The notes below the pieces were generated by a model. It was not told where the DNA came from and did no database searches. It saw only the letters and a list, made by a program, of their open reading frames with translations. The translations under genes and the position numbers were made by a program. 6,508 bases of DNA from Caryophanales bacterium UBA1624. GTDB lineage: Bacteria > Bacillota_I > Bacilli_A > RFN20 > CAG-826. This document shows positions 1 to 5,553 of the stretch, one piece after another. The stretch is from positions 1 through 6,508 of the forward strand of contig DCMK01000038.1 of assembly GCA_002321395.1 (NCBI GenBank), in the 5' to 3' direction. Position 1 is the first letter of the stretch; each line of letters opens with the position of its first letter.

Positions 1-29
1 AAAAAAGTTCAATACATTTTACTGTATCA
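1..29 (-). terminator. Possible weak intrinsic terminator after tRNA-Trp
   Basis: Read on the minus strand, ATACA and TGTAT (plus 23-27 and 12-16) pair around a 6-nt loop. Two G-U pairs extend the stem to 7 bp, and these wobbles work only in the minus-strand transcript. A run of six T lies at plus 1-6, five nt beyond the extended stem's outer end at plus 10. The stem is AT-rich and weak and the T run touches the window edge, so this may simply be AT-rich spacer. The direction fits termination of the yqeY/tRNA-Trp transcript. Confidence 0.35.
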
Positions 30-46
30 AACTAATGCTTCAATAA

Positions 47-120
47 TGGCAGGGGCGGAAGGAATCGAACCCTCATCAAAGGTTTTGGAGACCTCTGTTC
101 TACCACTGAACCACGCCCCT
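47..120 (-). tRNA. trnW: tRNA-Trp (anticodon CCA)
   Basis: A full cloverleaf folds on the minus strand. It has a perfect 7-bp acceptor stem (AGGGGCG with CGCCCCT), a 4-bp D stem (GTTC/GAAC) with loop AGTGGTA, and a 5-bp anticodon stem (GAGGT/ACCTT, one G-U). The anticodon loop is CTCCAAA, giving anticodon CCA. A 4-nt variable region follows, then a 5-bp T stem with loop TTCGATT. The discriminator base is G73, the bacterial tryptophan identity base, and the 3' CCA is encoded in the gene. The acceptor stem and 3' end match my memory of E. coli tRNA-Trp. CCA reads only UGG, in line with UGA being used as a stop by the neighbouring genes. It lies 29 nt after yqeY on the same strand with no clear promoter between them, so it may be made from a read-through transcript. 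Confidence 0.97.
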
Positions 121-124
121 AGGC

Positions 125-138
125 CCGAGTTTCCTCGG
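125..138 (-). other. Small GAAA-capped hairpin between yqeY and tRNA-Trp
   Basis: The minus-strand transcript contains CCGAG-GAAA-CTCGG, a 5-bp stem closed by a GNRA-class tetraloop. It sits just after the yqeY stop and five nt before the tRNA 5' end. No T run follows, so it does not look like a terminator. It might act as a spacer or mRNA 3'-end stabiliser when RNase P separates the tRNA from the upstream message, but that is inference. Confidence 0.4.
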
Positions 139-149
139 CGCGTGTGAGA

Positions 150-566
150 TTATAACCCGCGGGCGATTTTGGAGACAAGACCCATATCCACTTTTCCCGC
201 GTAGTTGGCTTTGAAATGCTTCATCACGGCGGGCATGGATTTATCCTCAAGGGAAGCGATGATCGCTTTGATTTCCTCTTCTCCCATCATCTTTGGGAGG
301 AAGGAGGAGATAGCGGCAAGCTGCTCGCGGGTGGCGGAGGCGGATTCCTTCCGCCCAGCCTCTTCGTATCCCTTGGCCTCTTCCTCAAGTTCCTTGGAGA
401 ATTTTTGGATGATGCGGATGGTCTCGGGGTCCCCCACTTCCGCTCCGGATCCACTGGTTTTGGCTTCCTGGTAGCGGGAAATCACCATCGCATACGCGTT
501 CCTTTTGTTGGCGTCGTGGGCTTTCATGGCCGCGACGTTGGCTTTCCTGATTTCATCGATGATCAT
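150..566 (-). CDS. yqeY: GatB/YqeY domain protein
   Basis: A 138-residue YqeY-family protein, close to the usual size of about 145-150. The N-terminal helix (IIDEIRKANVAAMKAHD) is followed by a charged helical stretch with the family's conserved turn LPKMM around residues 90-94. The C-terminal region carries KVDMGLVSK around 125-133, the family's G-K-x-D-x-(G/S)-x-V-x-K signature. YqeY shares a helical domain with the C-terminus of GatB, the glutamyl-tRNA amidotransferase subunit, where it contacts tRNA. The role of the free-standing protein is not settled, and tRNA-related functions are inferred by homology. I chose the ATG at 566 because AGAAGG sits 8 nt upstream; an in-frame GTG at 599 would add 11 residues but has no ribosome binding site and lies in the probable promoter. 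The gene starts 57 nt after the trkH stop and is followed by tRNA-Trp. Confidence 0.93.
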   Translation of the reverse strand: MIIDEIRKANVAAMKAHDANKRNAYAMVISRYQEAKTSGSGAEVGDPETIRIIQKFSKELEEEAKGYEEAGRKESASATREQLAAISSFLPKMMGEEEIKAIIASLEDKSMPAVMKHFKANYAGKVDMGLVSKIARGL

Positions 567-574
567 CGTTTTGA

Positions 575-580
575 CCTTCT
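575..580 (-). promoter_or_regulatory. Ribosome binding site deciding the yqeY start
   Basis: AGAAGG on the minus strand lies 8 nt before the ATG at 566. The competing GTG at 599 has only a C/T-rich stretch upstream, so this site favours the shorter protein. Confidence 0.7.
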
Positions 581-589
581 TTCGCGAAA

Positions 590-598
590 ATTCTATCA
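590..598 (-). promoter_or_regulatory. Candidate extended -10 promoter for yqeY
   Basis: TGATAGAAT on the minus strand fits the extended -10 pattern TGn-TATAAT with one mismatch. I see no convincing -35 box at 16-18 nt. A start about 7 nt downstream would give a leader of 15-20 nt that keeps the ribosome binding site. It lies in the 57-nt gap between trkH and yqeY, so yqeY and tRNA-Trp may be transcribed apart from the trk operon. Read-through from trkH is equally possible because no terminator is visible in the gap. Confidence 0.4.
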
Positions 599-623
599 CA
601 GGGACGAATAAGCGGGGGGGAGC

Positions 624-2306
624 TCAATCCGCCAAGCGGGCCTTCTCCTTCTTCTTTTTGGAATAGTAGGAGATTTCCTCGCCCACGCAGGAGACGCCAT
701 AGAAAAGGGGGAAGATTTCCAAACGCCCTAACAACGCCCCGATCGCAAGGACCCAAATCAGAACCTCGTAATAAACCGGGTGGGCGGCGCCGTAATAAAC
801 GAAGTCGATCACCGATAAGCCCGTGTTGGACATGGCCGAAGCGACGTCGAAGGAAGCGATTTCCGTATCGATTTCAGGCAGGAAGCTGAGCAAAGCGACG
901 GAGACTGCGAAGAAAGAAAGGAACAAAACGGAATATTGGGATGCTTCTTTGACCGTCGCCGAGTCGAGCTCCTTTTCCTTGCCGTAACGGAACGTCTGAT
1001 GGGGGTGGAGGATGCGGGAGGGGGAATTCTGGTAGCGGAGCCTGTACCAAAGGTCCTTCGCCAAAATGCAGACTCGATACTGCTTGATACCTCCGCCGCA
1101 GCTGCCCGCTCCGCCGCCGAAGAGCATCAGAATCGTGCAAAGATAGATCAGAGGCCTGCCCAAGGAGGTCATCTCGCTCAACGAGGTATTCGCAAAGCCG
1201 GAGGTCGTCTCGGCCCCGACGACATAGAAGATCACGTCGCGGATGTTCGTGGGCAAATCATCGAAGAAAGCCTTCCCCAGGACGTTCTGCTGCTCAAACA
1301 ATGCCCCGGTCAAGGAAACGAGGAAAGACAGCAGAAGCATCGCCAGGAAGAAGCGGACTTCATCGTCTTTGAAGAAGTCCTTCCACCGCCCGGAAAGAAG
1401 GAACGTGTGCAAGAAAAAGGAGATGCCAGAGAGGATGACCAGCAGCATCACGATGATCTCGATGGCGAGGCTGGAAGCCCCCCAGAATCCGTTCCCGACC
1501 CCAGGCGTACTATAAAAAGCGATGTTGGAGCTGCGCGGGGAGAATCCTCCGCCGGATAGGGCGGCCATCGAAGTCACGACCGCGTCATAAGGCTCCATCC
1601 CCGCCAAGAACAAAGCGACGCTGCCGACGGCGGTATAGAAAATGTAGATCGCAAAGATCCTGCCGGCCGAGCGCCGGAGATTGGGCAGCAGGCGATCTCC
1701 GTGCCCCTCGCCGACGTAAAGCGACATTCCACCGCTATTGCCAAGGACCATGGAAAGCAGCAAAACCAAGCCAACGCCCCCGACGAATTGCATCTGGGCG
1801 CGATGATAGCAATAGACGTGGGGGCAGAAGCTCGCCCCTTCCTGAAAATGGTAAAACGCGGGAGTCGAGTCGAAGACGAATCTCCCATCGACGAAATCTT
1901 TGAAGCAGGTCAAGCCCGTCGTGGAATAGGCGGAGGCGCTCTCGAAGAAGGATTCGGAGAAGGTCATGCTCATCTTCGAGAAGTAAAAGGCCAAAAAGAA
2001 AGGGAAGGCCCCCGAAAGGACGGCGATGATCCAAATCAGGATCAAAAGTGCGTTGTTCTCGTTTCGGGCGAAGTTGGCTCTTTTCCTGCGGAAGAGGAAG
2101 CAAAAATAAAGCACCAAGCCGAGGAGAACATCGGCCAAGGCCGGATAGGCGAAGTAAGACCAGCACTCCGCCTCGCTCGGGTAGAAAGTCAAAAGCAGAA
2201 GGGGCAAGGCGGTCAAAAAGCCGATGAGCACCAAAAAGATGCCCAAATAACCGATGACCATCTTGGGGCCGGAGACGAAGCCAGGGGCTTTGCGATTAGA
2301 GTTCAT
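624..2306 (-). CDS. trkH: TrkH-type potassium uptake channel subunit
   Basis: A 560-residue membrane protein of the Trk/Ktr/HKT superfamily that conducts K+ across the cytoplasmic membrane; length is in the TrkH rather than the shorter KtrB range. Four pore loops, each with its filter glycine, are visible: STTGL (Gly131), SGGGFS (Gly254), TTSGFA (Gly370) and SNTGLS (Gly496). Other family marks are HRA...QFVGGVGLVLL (168-183), FGGGAGSCGGGIK (396-408) and GRLEIFP (527-533). Two hydrophobic segments (about 17-40 and 54-72) precede the four-repeat core, and the C-terminus is Lys-rich and cytoplasmic. The ATG at 2306 overlaps the end of the preceding trkA gene by 11 nt. Its ribosome binding site is poor (purine-rich AAGAGAGAG), suggesting translation coupled to the upstream gene. 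An internal ATG at 2261 has no ribosome binding site. SGGG in loop 2 and CGGG in the 396-408 segment are glycine-richer than typical. The family call is secure; K+ versus mixed K+/Na+ selectivity is inferred. Confidence 0.96.
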   Translation of the reverse strand: MNSNRKAPGFVSGPKMVIGYLGIFLVLIGFLTALPLLLLTFYPSEAECWSYFAYPALADVLLGLVLYFCFLFRRKRANFARNENNALLILIWIIAVLSGAFPFFLAFYFSKMSMTFSESFFESASAYSTTGLTCFKDFVDGRFVFDSTPAFYHFQEGASFCPHVYCYHRAQMQFVGGVGLVLLLSMVLGNSGGMSLYVGEGHGDRLLPNLRRSAGRIFAIYIFYTAVGSVALFLAGMEPYDAVVTSMAALSGGGFSPRSSNIAFYSTPGVGNGFWGASSLAIEIIVMLLVILSGISFFLHTFLLSGRWKDFFKDDEVRFFLAMLLLSFLVSLTGALFEQQNVLGKAFFDDLPTNIRDVIFYVVGAETTSGFANTSLSEMTSLGRPLIYLCTILMLFGGGAGSCGGGIKQYRVCILAKDLWYRLRYQNSPSRILHPHQTFRYGKEKELDSATVKEASQYSVLFLSFFAVSVALLSFLPEIDTEIASFDVASAMSNTGLSVIDFVYYGAAHPVYYEVLIWVLAIGALLGRLEIFPLFYGVSCVGEEISYYSKKKKEKARLAD

Positions 2307-3030
2307 CTTTCTCTCTCTTGCCTTTTCGCCTGGAGGCGACTTTGTTGATGATGAGCCCCGCGGCGCGGTCCTTCTCCTGGCGGATGAAGTTCATGACTTT
2401 CTTTTGGTCGGCGGGAGAGCAGATCAAAAGCAGATTGTCCTTGGGGAGGATGACCGTATCGCCTTTGGGGATGATGACGTCGGGGCTGCGGTAAATGCAG
2501 GCGACGGAAACGTAATTGGGGAAGCGGCATTCCTTCAGGGGCCGATTGGCGATTTTGTAGTTGGAAAGCACCACCGCTTCGATCATGGTGATTTTGTCGT
2601 TTTCCAAGGAAAGGGTCTTCAGCATGGAGGCCAAGGAAGTCTCGCTTTGGACCGATTGGCCGAGCAAATAGGAGGCGGAGATGACCGCGTCGATTCCCAT
2701 TTGCTTGTAGATGTCGACGTTCTTCGGGTTTGAGACGACGCAGATGCATTTCTTCGCATCGAAGATTCTCTTCGCCGCCAAGCAAGAGGCGAAGTTGTCC
2801 GTGTCCTTCTCGCAAAGGGAGATGAAGGCATCCGCATTGTAGGCGTCGGCCTCTTCCAAGCTCTTCCTCCTCCACGGTTTGCCGATGTAGACCGGGATGC
2901 GGTAACGCTTCATCAAAACATCGGCTTCTTCCTTGGAGGGATTGATGACGATGAGGTTGTTCTTTTTGTCTTTGAACATGGAGACGATGAACTCCGCTTG
3001 GGGTCCGCCTCCGGCGATGACGATTTTCAT
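2296..3030 (-). CDS. trkA: TrkA-type K+ channel regulator, RCK_N plus RCK_C
   Basis: A 244-residue cytoplasmic gating subunit for TrkH. Residues 1 to about 120 form an RCK_N Rossmann-like domain and residues about 140-218 an RCK_C (TrkA_C) domain. A basic tail follows (ASRRKGKREKDEL, 232-244). KtrA/TrkA proteins with one RCK_N-RCK_C unit usually have about 215-225 residues, so the tail is the extra part. The nucleotide-binding loop is GGGPQA (7-12), with Ala in place of the last Gly of GxGxxG. The position after strand 2 that normally carries an acidic residue for the ribose is Asn30. This suggests altered or lost nucleotide binding. The ATG at 3030 overlaps the stop of the preceding trkA gene as ATGA, with GGGTGG 4 nt upstream. 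RCK_C domains of Firmicutes K+ transporters can bind c-di-AMP; whether this one does cannot be read from the sequence. Confidence 0.92.
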   Translation of the reverse strand: MKIVIAGGGPQAEFIVSMFKDKKNNLIVINPSKEEADVLMKRYRIPVYIGKPWRRKSLEEADAYNADAFISLCEKDTDNFASCLAAKRIFDAKKCICVVSNPKNVDIYKQMGIDAVISASYLLGQSVQSETSLASMLKTLSLENDKITMIEAVVLSNYKIANRPLKECRFPNYVSVACIYRSPDVIIPKGDTVILPKDNLLLICSPADQKKVMNFIRQEKDRAAGLIINKVASRRKGKREKDEL

Positions 3031-3440
3031 TTTTCCACCCCCGCGCGAAGCAAGCTGAAGCGATCCAAAGAAAGCTGGAAGGGATAGATCGCCTTGATCG
3101 GCAGCCCTTGGATCAGCAGTCCTTTGTCCGGATCGTCGAAGCGAACGTAGATATAAGGGATCTCGAAGATCTTGCAGCAGACGTAGGCCAAAAACAAGTT
3201 CACATTGTCGTCCCCTGTGGTGATGACGGCTTCCTTAGCCGAGTCTAGCCCGGCGTCGCGGAGCTCATCGATATCGGTGGTGTCGCTGGCGATGGTGATA
3301 CCGGAGAAAGCGTCGTTGAGCTTTTCGAACGACGCCTTGTTCGGGTCTACGACGACCACGTTCTCGCCCATCTGGGAAGAATAGTTCGCGATGGAGGATC
3401 CGAGCCTCCCGCATCCGAGGATGATAGTTAAGTTTCTCAT
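3027..3440 (-). CDS. Single-domain TrkA-N (RCK_N) protein
   Basis: A 137-residue protein made of an RCK_N domain only. It has the full nucleotide-binding loop GCGRLGS (9-15), the acidic Asp32 after strand 2 (VVVVDPNKASF), SDTTD (52-56) in place of the usual GDAT, and TTGDDNVN (74-81). The chain ends at about the point where RCK_C would begin, with a normal TGA stop that is also the coupling point for the next gene, so it is not an obvious frameshift remnant. Together with the downstream 244-residue protein it has the parts of a longer TrkA that lacks one RCK_C. Probably both join one gating ring on TrkH. The ATG at 3440 has GGAG 11 nt upstream. It is the first gene of the trk set and lies 63 nt after the DUF5662 gene. 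Confidence 0.9.
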   Translation of the reverse strand: MRNLTIILGCGRLGSSIANYSSQMGENVVVVDPNKASFEKLNDAFSGITIASDTTDIDELRDAGLDSAKEAVITTGDDNVNLFLAYVCCKIFEIPYIYVRFDDPDKGLLIQGLPIKAIYPFQLSLDRFSLLRAGVEK

Positions 3441-3457
3441 ACGCTTGAACGCTCCAA

Positions 3458-3486
3458 AGTATATCCCCGCTTAAAAGCGGGGGCAA
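3458..3486 (-). promoter_or_regulatory. Candidate promoter for the trk operon
   Basis: On the minus strand, TTGCCC (plus 3481-3486; 4 of 6 matches to TTGACA) and TATACT (plus 3458-3463; 5 of 6 matches to TATAAT) are separated by exactly 17 bp. The expected start near 3449-3453 would give a leader of only about 10-13 nt and would cut into the GGAG at 3452-3455. Either initiation differs from the norm, translation is near-leaderless, or the boxes are chance. The spacer is almost wholly taken up by an inverted repeat, listed separately. Confidence 0.42.
3465..3482. repeat. Inverted repeat inside the trk promoter candidate
   Basis: Perfect 8-bp arms CCCCGCTT and AAGCGGGG are separated by AA. The dyad fills the spacer between the candidate -35 and -10 boxes, the usual place for a repressor or MerR-type operator. 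As RNA it could fold as a GC-rich hairpin after the DUF5662 gene. It lacks a following T run (GATATACTTT comes next), so it is a poor intrinsic terminator. Operator and weak terminator are both possible. Confidence 0.5.
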
Positions 3487-3489
3487 CCG

Positions 3490-3505
3490 AAGAGGGAGAC
3501 CTCTT
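3490..3505 (-). other. Hairpin overlapping the DUF5662 stop codon
   Basis: On the minus strand AAGAGG-TCTC-CCTCTT gives a perfect 6-bp stem with a 4-nt loop. Its first bases lie in the TAA stop codon (3504-3506). Along with the GC-rich dyad at 3465-3482 it makes two hairpins in a row between DUF5662 and trkA. It might mark or protect the 3' end of the udk-sir2-DUF5662 message. No T run follows directly. Confidence 0.4.
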
Positions 3506-4109
3506 ATCCCGGGATCAGGGAATCCCCGAGCTGAAGAGAGGTGAGAACTTCGTTTTTGCTGAAGCGGGAGCAGATTGCCTTGTACTCGGCCTTCGTATCC
3601 TTCTTCCTCAGGCCCTTGAAGCCGAAATCCCGGTAACGGGTCAAACACCACTCGATGTATGTCCGCGTGGCTTGGGTCATGTAATACTGAGGGGAATGCT
3701 TTTGAAAATAAAGCAGAGCCGTCTCGGGCTTGAACTCCTTGGGGTTGTAGTTCTTCGAAGCCGAGAGGACGTCGCAGACGTATTCGGTCGCGTAGACCCA
3801 AGGCATCGTGGTGACGACGATCCGGCCGCAGAAGAAGTCGGTCCAGTATTCCCAATGATGCTTATTCCTTTTCGTATGGTGCTGGCAAATGGTGGAAAAA
3901 TAGCCGTTCTGCAGCCTTTCTTCGTAAACCGGGGAATGATTCCCGACGAAATGGAGGGCGGAGGCATGGAATTCTTTGGGGCTGTATTTGCTGAGGTCAT
4001 GGCGGAGGCAATGCCAGAAGATGCCGCAGTGAAAGCCGTTGGCGATCACCATGCGGCGATGGCGGGTGATGAGAAGGAAATGGCGGAAAGGATGGTAACC
4101 GGGTTGCAT
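3504..4109 (-). CDS. DUF5662 family protein
   Basis: A 201-residue soluble protein that I recognise as DUF5662, a family of unknown function common in gut Firmicutes and some phages. Conserved-looking polar motifs are HDLSKYSPKEF (37-47), GNHSP (56-60) and HHTKRNKHHWEYW (77-89). These His/Asp clusters suggest a metal site or catalytic pocket in a helical fold, but no reaction is known. A second KEF-like motif, YNPKEF (121-126), recalls the first (YSPKEF). There is no signal peptide or membrane helix. The start is the ATG at 4109: GGAGG lies 7 nt upstream, whereas the in-frame TTG at 4115, which would overlap sir2, has only 1 nt of spacing. The ATG comes 2 nt after the sir2 stop, so translation is very likely coupled. 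Some automatic annotations may call relatives catalase; I see no support for that here. Confidence 0.85.
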   Translation of the reverse strand: MQPGYHPFRHFLLITRHRRMVIANGFHCGIFWHCLRHDLSKYSPKEFHASALHFVGNHSPVYEERLQNGYFSTICQHHTKRNKHHWEYWTDFFCGRIVVTTMPWVYATEYVCDVLSASKNYNPKEFKPETALLYFQKHSPQYYMTQATRTYIEWCLTRYRDFGFKGLRKKDTKAEYKAICSRFSKNEVLTSLQLGDSLIPG

Positions 4110-4111
4110 GG

Positions 4112-4855
4112 TCAAACCTCCAAAATATGGGAGAGGACTTCCCCGATGTCCTCGCGGAAAATCAAGTCGGCGCGAGGGCTGAACGGGGTTTCTTCCGCGT
4201 TGATCTCAATGCTCTTCCCAGAGAAATACTCCGGCAAGGAGGCCATCGGCTGAACGCGCATGGAAGTGCCGCCGACGATGAGCAAAGAGGCGAAGCGGAC
4301 TGCATTGACCGAGGAGAGCAGAACGTCTTCGTCCAAAGCCTCCCCGTAAAGGACGACGTCGGGCTTCAGTATCCCGCCGCAAGAGCACAGGGGGACCCCG
4401 TGATGGGGGATTTGGTCCAACGTATACTCTCGGTCGCAGTCCAGGCAACGGTACTTCCGAATGCTCCCATGGGCCTCCAACACGCGTTTGGAGCCCGCTT
4501 TTTGGTGGAGGCCGTCGATGTTTTGGGTCACGATGGTGAGAGAATAAGGGTGGCGTTTTTCGAATTCCGCCAAGGCGAGGTGAGCTTTGTTTGGAAGCGC
4601 CCCTTCCCTTACCATGCTCTCCCAATAAAAGGAATAAAAGGTTTCGGGGTGGGCGAAGAAATAGTCATGGGAAAGCATTTCCTCATAAGGGACCCCGTAT
4701 TTGGATTGGATGTGATAAAGGCCTTGAGGGGAACGGAAATCGGGGATCCCCGAGTCGGTGGACACCCCCGCCCCACCCAAGAAAACGATGCGTTTGGCTT
4801 CCTTTACCCAACGTTTGGCTTCTTGGATTCGGGACTCGAAATCAAGGGCGATCAC
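4112..4855 (-). CDS. cobB: Sir2 family NAD-dependent protein deacylase (sirtuin)
   Basis: A 247-residue sirtuin of normal bacterial length. It removes acyl groups from protein lysines using NAD+, giving nicotinamide and O-acyl-ADP-ribose, in the cytoplasm. Visible motifs in order are GAGVSTDSGIPDFRS (28-42), TQNIDGLH (110-117), the catalytic His129 in AHG, the zinc ligands Cys137/Cys140 and Cys157/Cys159, KPDVVLYGE (164-172) and GGTSMRV (195-201). All core residues are present, so the enzyme should be active. The 70-80 region (ETFYSFYWES) lacks the Tyr-x-x-Arg pair of desuccinylase-type sirtuins such as CobB and SIRT5, which points to acetyl-lysine as the better substrate. The GTG start at 4855 overlaps the udk stop as GTGA, with AAAGGAGG 5 nt upstream. 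DUF5662 follows after 2 nt. The symbol cobB reflects family rather than proven orthology; srtN is the Bacillus name. Confidence 0.95.
   Translation of the reverse strand: MIALDFESRIQEAKRWVKEAKRIVFLGGAGVSTDSGIPDFRSPQGLYHIQSKYGVPYEEMLSHDYFFAHPETFYSFYWESMVREGALPNKAHLALAEFEKRHPYSLTIVTQNIDGLHQKAGSKRVLEAHGSIRKYRCLDCDREYTLDQIPHHGVPLCSCGGILKPDVVLYGEALDEDVLLSSVNAVRFASLLIVGGTSMRVQPMASLPEYFSGKSIEINAEETPFSPRADLIFREDIGEVLSHILEV
4117..4121 (-). promoter_or_regulatory. Ribosome binding site deciding the DUF5662 start
   Basis: GGAGG on the minus strand lies 7 nt before the ATG at 4109 and inside the last codons of sir2. It leaves only 1 nt before the alternative TTG at 4115, so the ATG is favoured. Confidence 0.75.
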
Positions 4856-5553
4856 TTTCCCCTCCTTTGGAAGACGGTGGAAAGGACCTCTTCCTTGAAT
4901 TCCTCTTCCTCCGCCTTCGGGTCGGTTTGGCCTAAACTCGCCAAATCGAGCTCCTTTTGGAACAAAAGGGTCAAGACGTCGAGGGCCAAGTTCTCGACGC
5001 CGTCGTTATTGATGATCAAATCAGCGTAATTGGAAGAGGGTTTCACCACTTCCTCATACATCGGCTGAACGGTCGTGAAATACTGGTGCACGATGTTCTC
5101 GAATTCGCGTCCTCGCTGCTCAGAGTCGCGGATCAGGCGGCGAAGGAACCTCCTTTCCGCTGAGGCGGAAATGAAAACGCGGAGATCCCCCATTTCGCGG
5201 AGCTGCCGGTCGACAAGGGCCATGATCCCTTCGATGACGATGAGCTTTTGGGGAACGATGGTTTCGCTTTTCTTGGAGCGGTTCCGCTCCACGAAATCGT
5301 AAATGGGCTTCTGGACGGTTTTTCCTTGCTTCAGCTCGGCGACCTGCTCCCGCATCAGCTTCCAATCGAAGGCCCTCGGGTGGTCGTAATTGACTTTGAG
5401 GCGTTCCTCCATGCTCATGGAGGTCTGATCCTTATAGTAATCGTCCAAAGTCAGGTGGGTGATGCCTCCTTCTCCAAGACGAGAAAGGACTTCCCGAGTG
5501 AGGAAGCTTTTCCCAGAACTCGAGCCTCCGCCGATCAAAATGATTCTAGGCAC
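4852..5553 (-). CDS. udk: Uridine kinase (uridine/cytidine monophosphokinase)
   Basis: A 233-residue P-loop kinase that phosphorylates uridine and cytidine to UMP and CMP in pyrimidine salvage. Motifs are the Walker A loop GGSSSGKS (9-16), TLDDYYKD (35-42), NYDHPRAFDW (55-64), Pro83/Tyr85 of the nucleoside pocket (KPIYDF), VIEGIMAL (106-113) and the lid RRLIRDSEQRGR (138-149). It is about 25 residues longer than most Udk proteins because of an acidic tail (LGQTDPKAEEEEFKEE, 207-222). The GTG at 5553 is chosen because AAAGGAG lies 7 nt upstream and the protein then begins MPRIILIGGGSSSGKS, as in relatives. In-frame ATG 5604 and TTG 5646 lack a good ribosome binding site. It leads a coupled set with sir2 and DUF5662. 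PRK/URK-family members differ in substrate, so cytidine use is assumed. Confidence 0.92.
   Translation of the reverse strand: MPRIILIGGGSSSGKSFLTREVLSRLGEGGITHLTLDDYYKDQTSMSMEERLKVNYDHPRAFDWKLMREQVAELKQGKTVQKPIYDFVERNRSKKSETIVPQKLIVIEGIMALVDRQLREMGDLRVFISASAERRFLRRLIRDSEQRGREFENIVHQYFTTVQPMYEEVVKPSSNYADLIINNDGVENLALDVLTLLFQKELDLASLGQTDPKAEEEEFKEEVLSTVFQRRGK

Noticed and set aside
47..120. Mycoplasma-like code with UGA read as Trp
   Set aside because: Four genes here end in TGA, two of these stops are part of 4-nt overlaps with the next start, and the tRNA anticodon is CCA rather than UCA.
1701..2348. Open frame of 215 codons on the plus strand antisense to trkH
   Set aside because: Low-complexity, charged translation with no motif; it mirrors the hydrophobic codons of trkH.
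3027..3440. The short trkA gene as a frameshifted fragment of a longer TrkA
   Set aside because: It has a complete RCK_N domain, and its stop forms a neat ATGA junction with a downstream gene that starts its own RCK_N domain. This fits two designed genes better than a broken one.
3465..3482. GC-rich hairpin as a strong terminator for the udk-sir2-DUF5662 message
   Set aside because: The arms are good but no T run follows on the minus strand, so a strong intrinsic terminator is not supported. It is kept as an inverted repeat.
4127..5029. Long open frame (300 codons) on the plus strand across sir2 and udk
   Set aside because: It lies antisense to two genes with full catalytic motifs, has no family resemblance, and crosses their junction. 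It is explained by codon bias in GC-richer DNA.
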